Positions 57,836-64,000 of a stretch of 64,000 nucleotides of DNA are shown piece after piece (the stretch's first letter is position 1; every line of letters starts with the position of its first letter). The stretch covers positions 1 through 64,000 of the forward strand of contig JAHIUN010000004.1 of assembly GCA_018817125.1 (NCBI GenBank), given 5' to 3'. The DNA is from Patescibacteria group bacterium. Lineage in GTDB: Bacteria > Patescibacteriota > Gracilibacteria > UM-FILTER-43-11. The notes beneath the pieces were generated by a model. It was not told the DNA's origin, did no database searches, and saw only the letters and a list, made by a program, of their open reading frames with translations. The translations under genes and the position numbers were made by a program.

Positions 57836-59511
57836 TCTACCTCATAACACCCCAGCACTTTTAACTTCGCGACCCTCTTTCTCACATGATCGAGGGTTTT
57901 TTTGACATCGGGATCGGAAAGATTCCCTTCAAAATCCGCGTAAAACACGTATTCCCCGCTGATCTTAGGATTGGGGCGGGATTCGATCTTAGTAAGGTTT
58001 ATATAAGCCTCGGCAAAATCCTGAAGGACTGCAAACAGAGAACCTGGGGAATCTTTGGAAAAATGAAAAGCAATCGACGTTTTAACCGCTTTCTTCAGAT
58101 TCAGACGCTGAGGCTTTTTTCGGATCACCGCAAAATAAGTGGTGTTATTCCGGCTGTCTTCAGCGGAGGATTGGAGAATTTTAAGATCATAAACACGGGC
58201 CGCCATTTCCGAGCCAATCGCCGCCGCCACAGGATTCTTTTCCATCGCCACCCGTGCCAAGGCCGCCGTGGTGCTGTCCATCGGAATACAAGAGGCTTTG
58301 GGGAAATGTTTGCGGATGGTTTCCTGACTCTGAAGAAGGGATTGATAGTGAGAATAAATAAATCGGATCTCATTTTTCGGAACCTTTTTAATTCCCACCA
58401 GAGCCAGATGAATGGGGAGTGAAACGACTTTTTCAATCCACACCTCCTTTTTATACAGTTCATCCAGCGTTTCGCGCACCGACCCGGTGAGGCTGTTTTC
58501 AATGGGGACAAAACCGGCTTTTTTATGCTTGAGCACCCAATCAAACACCGCACTGATGGACGGCATATAGCCGATATGCGCTTTAGGATAAGCCCGCTTG
58601 ACCGCCCGGTCAGAATACGTATTTTCGGGGCCCAGCACCGCAATATCTATCGCTTTGGTCATAGCCGCTGTCGGCGCCTGCGGGGCCACATTACCCTGTA
58701 ATTCACGGATCAGCCGGTCGCTTTCGGTCATGGCTTCCTGCGCGAAAGGGCCGAGGTAATGAGAGCAGGAGTTGAAATAGCGTGCAAACTGCTTATCATC
58801 CTTTTTAGCGACAATATCTTTGAGTTTTTGACAGCTATCAATAAAATCATCCAGCACCCGACCGCTTAAAGGATTGTCCATTTCGATATTGGCATACAGC
58901 TGAGCGTCCTGATTTAAAAGGCGTCCCATCATATCCAGTTCCAGCCGGTAAACAGGACTCTGAACCGCCAGCATCTCCCGAATAGGAATTTTGGATTTAC
59001 GGAGTGTGTCGGATAGGGCAATATCGGAAAAATGGGTAAGCACCTGCACATAAGCCATCAGTTTATCGTGCTTTTTAGCAGGCAGTGTTTTAATGATCAC
59101 TTTATTTTTCTCAAGCAGTTCCTTCCACCAGTTAAACCATTTCTGCCCGCGACCAGGGCACAAAACCACCAGCTGGCCTTCAGTAGGATTAGTAGGACCG
59201 AATAGCGGATGACAGCCCAGATAGGAAGATTTTGTTTTCTTCATCGCCTCCATCGGAAAAACTTTGAGGGAGGTAAGATCCATAAGCAAAGCAGACGACC
59301 GAATATGAGGAGTCACCTCATCAATCACCGCCTGCGTCTTATTAATTGGTACCGAAACCACCACAACATCTGCCTTTTTGGCCAATTGGATATTAGTGAG
59401 CTTGGTGCCCTTATCGCTAATAAGGACTTTATAGCCGTTTCGCTCAAAAAACTCGGAAAAATATTTACCCATCTTCCCCTTTCCGCCGATGATGCCGATT
59501 AGCTTTTTCAT
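57832..59511 (-). CDS. Fused prephenate dehydrogenase / prephenate dehydratase (TyrA-PheA)
   Basis: A 559-residue bifunctional enzyme turning prephenate into 4-hydroxyphenylpyruvate or phenylpyruvate. The TyrA part (1-280) has GIIGGKGKMGKYF at 6-18, the DLTSLK motif and LGCHPLFGP. The PheA part (about 287-470) has LGPENTYSD and VPIENSLTGSVRETLD. An ACT-like regulatory domain (about 475-559) contains the Phe-binding ESRP. The dehydratase TRF motif reads TYF (NNTTYFAVI): the Thr is kept, the Arg is not. No chorismate mutase domain is seen. Confidence 0.88.
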   Translation of the reverse strand: MKKLIGIIGGKGKMGKYFSEFFERNGYKVLISDKGTKLTNIQLAKKADVVVVSVPINKTQAVIDEVTPHIRSSALLMDLTSLKVFPMEAMKKTKSSYLGCHPLFGPTNPTEGQLVVLCPGRGQKWFNWWKELLEKNKVIIKTLPAKKHDKLMAYVQVLTHFSDIALSDTLRKSKIPIREMLAVQSPVYRLELDMMGRLLNQDAQLYANIEMDNPLSGRVLDDFIDSCQKLKDIVAKKDDKQFARYFNSCSHYLGPFAQEAMTESDRLIRELQGNVAPQAPTAAMTKAIDIAVLGPENTYSDRAVKRAYPKAHIGYMPSISAVFDWVLKHKKAGFVPIENSLTGSVRETLDELYKKEVWIEKVVSLPIHLALVGIKKVPKNEIRFIYSHYQSLLQSQETIRKHFPKASCIPMDSTTAALARVAMEKNPVAAAIGSEMAARVYDLKILQSSAEDSRNNTTYFAVIRKKPQRLNLKKAVKTSIAFHFSKDSPGSLFAVLQDFAEAYINLTKIESRPNPKISGEYVFYADFEGNLSDPDVKKTLDHVRKRVAKLKVLGCYEVD

Positions 59512-59687
59512 AGTAAGTAGCGAGAAACGTGGTCCGAGTGAAATGAGGCCGAATGGCCGAAATGCAATGAGGATGAATCATGTAGAAAAGTGTGGAGTAA
59601 GACGGAAAACTTTTCAAATGATTCAAACGTTTCCCTATTGAAACAGTACAGGGAAGCTCATCGATGGTAGAAAAATTTAGCAAAACA

Positions 59688-60005
59688 TTATCGTATATTC
59701 AAAAACACAATCCCCAGCACCACACACCCCATACCCACAAACTGCCAGAACGTGATGGTTTCCTTAAACATATAATAACCCATCGCCGCCACCAGAATAA
59801 CCGAAATGGCGATCCAGAGCACATTGGTCACCGCCATGCCTTCGTATTTGAGTGACAGTGCAAAAAAGATACCGGCCAGCGCGAAACCCAACGCCGTTCC
59901 TGCCAGATAATAAGGTTTATTGGTAATATGCCACATCTTGGCCGACAAAATAGCCAGAAGGTCGAGCATATTAATAAGCGCAATGTATAGGTAAAATCGT
60001 CCCAT
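59688..60005 (-). CDS. Small multidrug resistance/DMT-family membrane protein
   Basis: A 105-residue protein with four membrane helices and SMR-like ends (TFWQFVGMGCVVLGIVFLNI). SMR pumps use an essential Glu near position 14; here the corresponding place reads Asp15 (INMLDLLAILSAK), which may alter coupling or mark it as a non-SMR half-DMT protein. It stands alone between two spacers. Confidence 0.72.
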   Translation of the reverse strand: MGRFYLYIALINMLDLLAILSAKMWHITNKPYYLAGTALGFALAGIFFALSLKYEGMAVTNVLWIAISVILVAAMGYYMFKETITFWQFVGMGCVVLGIVFLNIR

Positions 60006-60112
60006 ATCAAAAATTAGAAAGTGTGTTTATTTTACACGACTAAATCACAGGGGCAAAGAAATTGCCTTGATCTTTTGAATGAAGGGGGCAGATGGTATAC
60101 AAATCCCCAAAC

Positions 60113-60254
60113 GTCATCCTGAACTTGTTTCAGGATCTCCCGACAAACCAAATAGCCATATACTAGGCTTTTGGAATTAAAATAAATAGTCCGCTCATAC
60201 CAGCTGAAAGGATTATCGGAAAATTGGGGGATCCTGAACTAAATTCAGGATGAC
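60113..60254. repeat. Two inverted REP-like hairpins (GTCATCCTGAAC family)
   Basis: 60113-60138 and 60230-60254 are inverted copies of a hairpin whose stem is ATCCTGAA/TTCAGGAT. I recall this sequence as a very widespread bacterial palindrome. The rest of 60006-60303 has no gene. Confidence 0.8.
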
Positions 60255-60303
60255 AAAAAGGTGAAGGCCGAAAAGAGCTACTCCCCCAACTCCTGCCTTA
60301 TAA

Positions 60304-63021
60304 CTACTTACTCTTTTTAGGCTTTTCCGACTTTGAATTTTTATCCTCCTTCTTTGCCTTATCCTGTTCATTCTTCGGTTTATCCAGGTGCTTTTTCCCT
60401 TCTTCCAATTTCTTTTTGTCCTCAAAAGACGATTGTGACCAGCGGTTGATCTTATCTTCCACCACTTCACGCGGAGTGCAGTACCGCTCGCGGGATAAGC
60501 GTACAATTTTTTCCCGACGGCCTTCTTCAGTACTGGCTTCCGGAGGCGGCAGGGTAGAAATAGAGAATGTTTTACTCGGCATCCCATCAATCATCAATTT
60601 GGTATAGCAATTATATTTAGGCAGCGAAACGATATCGTTTGGCAACACTTCTTCGGAAAACTGATTACTGAAATATTCCGCGTCATCAAAGCCGACCTGA
60701 AAACAAAGCGACGTGCCAACATTGCCGAACACCGCATCACGGACCTCATCAGGCATCTGAGCCACATACTGATTGGCCATTGTGAGATTGAGTTTGTATT
60801 TTCTGGCTTCAGAAAGAATAGTCGCGAAAGCATCGGTAGCGAAATTCTGGAATTCATCAACATATAAATAGAAGTCTTTACGGTCTTTTTCCGCCACGTC
60901 CGCACGGCTCATCGCGTCCAGCTGGAATTTAGTGATCAGCATGGAGCCAAGCAGGCTGGAATTATCCTCACCGATCTTACCTTTCGACAAATTCACAATG
61001 ATGATCTTTCCGGAGTCCATCATAAAACGGATATTGACCGTGGATTTTACCTGCCCGACGATATTGCGGATCATGGGAGAAGATAAAAACTGGCCGACCT
61101 TGTTCTGAATCGGCGAAATCGCCTCCGTACGCATACGGTCCTGCATCTTACCGAATTCATCAACCCAGAAACTGCGCACCATCGGGTTACTGAGTTTTTC
61201 GACGATCTGTTTTCGGTATTTATCATCCACCAGAATACGCATGATCCCCATCATGGAGGTGTTGGGCGTTTCTGCCAGTGCCAGTAAACAGTTCCTCAAA
61301 ATATGTTCAAGGCGCGGACCCCAGCTTTCCGAATACATCTTTTTAAATACACCGAGTAATCCTGATGCGATGAGATTCCGTTTATGCGGTTCATCTCCGC
61401 TTTCCAGCATATTAAAGGCGAACGGATGAGAGATGTCGGATGGATCTAAGATCACCACATCATTGGTGCGATGAGCGGGTACAAAATCGATTACTGCCTC
61501 TGCCAGATCTCCATGCGGATCGATCACCGCTACCCCCTTTTTCTGCTCCACATCACTTCGGATCATGTTTTCGAGAAGTACGGATTTACCCATACCGGTT
61601 TTACCGATGATATACACATGGCGTCTTCGGTCGACTGTTTTAATACCGAACCGCTGGCGGTGTCCGCGAAAATTACTTTCACCGATAATCGTCAGTTCAT
61701 CATCCGGAACGGAACCGATAATCGGTAAATCGTAGGGCGGTTCCAGACGACGGGAATTCACCCAGAAAACATTCGGCGTACCGACATCCATAGCGGGCAT
61801 ATGGTAAATCGTAGCCAGTTCTTCGACATTTAAAAGGATGGGATTCACAACGAGGCGCTGCTGATAACGGCGAAGGATCTGACGATTGCTTTGATTAATA
61901 CGTCCGACCTCCAGGCTGTTCATATTCGGCATATTGAACTGATGAAAACTGCTCGCGATCTCATTCAGTTTTACCTCGGCCAGATCCCGGTTCTCCGGGC
62001 GGGGAAGATAAACGATACGGATATTCACGTCATACGTCAGACGAGTGACTTTATCCACCGCGGCCGTAATAGGGTCTTCCCTGTCATGAGTACGGCTGAC
62101 CTGCTCATCAAGATCTTCATCATTAGAACCCTTCTTGCCAGTAAGCAGATCCCCTGTGTGAAATCCGCGTATCATCCAGAAAAGCAGGTAAATGGGTGAA
62201 TAAAAAAACCGCCGCCAGAACCCGCGTGCCAAATAAATATTGGTGGCTAAAGTATTAAGCCAAAACACACCTGCAAACAGTCCGTTACTGACGACTCTCA
62301 GACACTTAAGGCCCCGCTTACGCCACCAATCCCCTGTCGGCTCCATCGAAATCTGAATCCAGGCCTGCTCATCAGTCGCGTTGAGCTTGGAAAGGGTCGC
62401 AGTGATGCCGGCCAGCGGTTCTGTAGCCAGGCGTGTGAGTTTGTCTTCAAATTGAGGGTAACGCTTGATAGGATAAATATAAGGATCGGTCAGTTTCATC
62501 TCGGCGGTCACCGCCATGCCCATGGCGGACGAAGAGAGTTTGGCTTCCATAGAAGCGTTCTCAGACGTATATTCCACCAGTTCAGACGAGCCGTCAGCCA
62601 GTTTAGGCTTCGGAACCGCCACTTCATAAATCGCAAAGGCTTCTTTAGAATAATCCGGCACCTCCTGGATCTCCACATCCGGATACTGAGCGTAGATCTG
62701 ACTTTCAATCACATTGCGGTATCGTTTAGGTGTCCAGATAAAAAACTGGATCACATTTTTAACCGACGCGATTTCGAGACTGAAACGCGGTTTGGGCCGC
62801 CCCAGCATATAGTCGATAAAATTATAATTCCCCTCCAGACCATGCAAAGCGGAATAGATCTGTTCCGCCACAATCGGGCCGCGTTCGTTCGTTTTAGACA
62901 CCGCCACACGCAGAACAACACCTCCCATCTTTCGGTTATTAGAGCTAAGACGTAATGCCCGGAGAAAATGGAAAAGAAGGTAGAGAAAACCGATGGTAAG
63001 CAGAATAGTCAGAACAGTCAT
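60304..63021 (-). CDS. VirD4/TraD-like DNA-transfer ATPase
   Basis: A 905-residue membrane-anchored ATPase. One hydrophobic segment at the N-terminus (VLTILLTIGFLYLLFHFL, 2-19) and a second near 235-275; then Walker A GKTGMGKSVLLENM near 477, AVIDPHGDLAEAV, Walker B YLYVDEFQNFA near 718, TMANQYVAQMPDEVRDAVFG and a TraM-recognition-like end, then a Lys/Glu-rich tail of about 50 residues. The arrangement is that of coupling proteins or DUF87-type ATPases common in CPR genomes. It may work with the VirB4-like protein at 41174. Confidence 0.85.
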   Translation of the reverse strand: MTVLTILLTIGFLYLLFHFLRALRLSSNNRKMGGVVLRVAVSKTNERGPIVAEQIYSALHGLEGNYNFIDYMLGRPKPRFSLEIASVKNVIQFFIWTPKRYRNVIESQIYAQYPDVEIQEVPDYSKEAFAIYEVAVPKPKLADGSSELVEYTSENASMEAKLSSSAMGMAVTAEMKLTDPYIYPIKRYPQFEDKLTRLATEPLAGITATLSKLNATDEQAWIQISMEPTGDWWRKRGLKCLRVVSNGLFAGVFWLNTLATNIYLARGFWRRFFYSPIYLLFWMIRGFHTGDLLTGKKGSNDEDLDEQVSRTHDREDPITAAVDKVTRLTYDVNIRIVYLPRPENRDLAEVKLNEIASSFHQFNMPNMNSLEVGRINQSNRQILRRYQQRLVVNPILLNVEELATIYHMPAMDVGTPNVFWVNSRRLEPPYDLPIIGSVPDDELTIIGESNFRGHRQRFGIKTVDRRRHVYIIGKTGMGKSVLLENMIRSDVEQKKGVAVIDPHGDLAEAVIDFVPAHRTNDVVILDPSDISHPFAFNMLESGDEPHKRNLIASGLLGVFKKMYSESWGPRLEHILRNCLLALAETPNTSMMGIMRILVDDKYRKQIVEKLSNPMVRSFWVDEFGKMQDRMRTEAISPIQNKVGQFLSSPMIRNIVGQVKSTVNIRFMMDSGKIIIVNLSKGKIGEDNSSLLGSMLITKFQLDAMSRADVAEKDRKDFYLYVDEFQNFATDAFATILSEARKYKLNLTMANQYVAQMPDEVRDAVFGNVGTSLCFQVGFDDAEYFSNQFSEEVLPNDIVSLPKYNCYTKLMIDGMPSKTFSISTLPPPEASTEEGRREKIVRLSRERYCTPREVVEDKINRWSQSSFEDKKKLEEGKKHLDKPKNEQDKAKKEDKNSKSEKPKKSK

Positions 63022-63098
63022 TTTTTATTTTGGAGTAAATACAGCGGTTAAATAATAGCGGATTAAGGGCGAAATGAATAGAATTAATTTTGTGTTAT

Positions 63099-63127
63099 AT
63101 TGTATCATATTTTTAACTTACTGTCAA
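63099..63127 (-). promoter_or_regulatory. Promoter of the VirD4-like gene
   Basis: On the minus strand TTGACA (63127-63122), 17-bp spacer, TACAAT (63104-63099). Leader of about 70 nt. Confidence 0.7.
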
Positions 63128-63171
63128 TACAAACGATTTTTGCTGACTTGATGTATAATATCTTTGTTTCC

Positions 63172-63240
63172 GAATAGTGGCTCAAGTCGTGGCTCTAATA
63201 GTGGACCACAATACGAGCAACTATCCGAGCCACAATACGA
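63172..63240. repeat. GTGGCTC / GAGCCAC word repeats
   Basis: GTGGCTC (63189-63195) pairs with GAGCCAC (63227-63233), with variants AATAGTGGCTC, AATAGTGGACC, CACAATACGAG and CACAATACGAA around it, between a TATAAT at 63154-63159 and the start of the glycosyltransferase. Confidence 0.6.
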
Positions 63241-63246
63241 ATTATT

Positions 63247-64000
63247 ATGAATCTAGCTATCGCCCATGAAATGCTGGTCAAATTAGGGGGTGCGGAACGG
63301 GTAATTAAGACGCTTTCTGACTGCCACCCAAAAGCCCCCATCTACACGCTTTTTCACGATAAAAAAAGAACTGACGACTGGTTCCGTGACCAGAAAATAC
63401 ACCCCAGCCGGCTGCAGAAATGGTACAAACTGGGAATCCGCCCCAAATACCTGCTCACTGGCATGGGGAAAGCCGTGGAACAATGGGATTTTAGCCGTTA
63501 CGACGTGGTGATCTCCAGCAGTTCCGCCTTTATGCACGGAATTAAAACCGGGAAAAACACCAGACACATCTGCTACTGCCATTCTCCCATGCGCTACGCG
63601 TGGGACTTTGTACACGAATACACCAAAAACTTCTCCCCGTTCATGAAATTTCTGATCGCGCAGAAGATGAACAACATCCGGCAATGGGATTATTTAGCCG
63701 CTGACCGCCCCGACGTACTCATCGCCAATTCCAGACACGTACAAAAACGTATTCAAAAATACTGGCGACGGGAGGCGAAGGTGATCTATCCGCCTGTGGA
63801 CGTGAAGCGCTTCACTCCGGCCAAACACCACGAGGACTATTTTCTCATCGTTTCCGCTCTCTCGCCATTTAAACGTCTCGATCTGGCCATCCACACCTTC
63901 AACAAGATCAACCGCAAGCTCATCATCATCGGTGAGGGCTCACAAAAAGCATATCTTCAGTCCATCGCCAAGTCCAACATCGAATTTTTGGGCTACAAAG
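63247..64000 (+). CDS. Glycosyltransferase family 4 protein, cut by the window end
   Basis: The first 251 residues of a GT4 enzyme, still open at base 64000. It reads MNLAIAHEMLVKLGGAERVI, then DVVISSSSAFMHGI, the CYCHSPMRYAWDF motif near 112-124, ANSRHVQKRI near 160, YPPVDVKRF near 182 and the start of the donor domain (ALSPFKRLDLAIHTF, IIGEGS). The HSPMRYAWD element is typical of envelope mannosyl-type transferases in this family. Confidence 0.88.
   Translation, partial: MNLAIAHEMLVKLGGAERVIKTLSDCHPKAPIYTLFHDKKRTDDWFRDQKIHPSRLQKWYKLGIRPKYLLTGMGKAVEQWDFSRYDVVISSSSAFMHGIKTGKNTRHICYCHSPMRYAWDFVHEYTKNFSPFMKFLIAQKMNNIRQWDYLAADRPDVLIANSRHVQKRIQKYWRREAKVIYPPVDVKRFTPAKHHEDYFLIVSALSPFKRLDLAIHTFNKINRKLIIIGEGSQKAYLQSIAKSNIEFLGYK

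Overview
The window reads as a piece of chromosome from a Patescibacteria (CPR) bacterium, most likely of the Peregrinibacteria or a close relative. This is an inference from gene content and style: compact mid-GC DNA, many short hypothetical proteins, few Shine-Dalgarno sites, a NAD-linked pyrimidine module (pyrD, pyrK, pyrE), aromatic amino acid genes, VirB4/VirD4-like ATPases and several CPR-style hypothetical families. TGA works as a stop (for example the TrkA/TrkH ATGA overlap and 14698-14700), so this is not a code-25 Gracilibacteria/Absconditabacteria genome.

Layout. 0.3-12.8 kb: gatC-gatA, an HD-GYP protein, pyrD-pyrK, a Na/Pi cotransporter, a mini-gene for a 14-residue Cys-rich peptide, tRNA-Trp, trkA-trkH, pyrE and a DAHP synthase. 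13-15.3 kb: an ECF sigma factor with a membrane protein and an exported LTxxQ protein. 15.46-16.0 kb: a gene-free stretch with a good minus-strand promoter, a terminator and a strongly structured RNA of unknown class. 16.2-29.5 kb: accessory hypothetical proteins, recG, a RAYT-type transposase, two lipoproteins built from a shared repeat, and a four-helix-bundle protein. 29.5-43.3 kb: tyrS, nadK, a glycosyltransferase, recA with two SOS-like operators, dnaB, mraY, an active-looking GGDEF cyclase and a VirB4-like ATPase. 43.5-64 kb: a repeat protein, tRNA-Glu, tRNA-Val, sodA, a Nudix hydrolase, a second four-helix-bundle gene inside inverted repeats, rnhB, a flippase, a metalloprotease, acyP, glmS, rfbB, a TyrA-PheA fusion, a VirD4-like ATPase and a truncated glycosyltransferase.

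How the genes fit. PyrD+PyrK form an NAD-linked dihydroorotate dehydrogenase and PyrE takes the next step. DAHP synthase and TyrA-PheA bracket the aromatic amino acid pathway. GlmS, MraY, RfbB, the flippase and the glycosyltransferases serve envelope synthesis. HD-GYP plus GGDEF suggest cyclic-di-GMP signalling. VirB4- and VirD4-like ATPases suggest DNA transfer or secretion.

The most unusual feature is the spacers. Many intergenic regions carry arrays of short words repeated in both orientations, usually private to that spacer, sometimes shared between two or three. Two spacers also carry about 20-bp duplications of the 3' end of the adjacent gene (gatA, tRNA-Glu), two spacers hold a matching 141-142-bp element with inverted CTAATTG ends, and one four-helix-bundle gene sits between 21-bp inverted repeats. 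A RAYT transposase with a REP-like hairpin in its own reading frame lies in the window. Together these suggest a population of small palindromic insertions that favours gene 3' ends. Several apparent start codons lie inside these repeats or inside promoters, so many starts given here were moved downstream.
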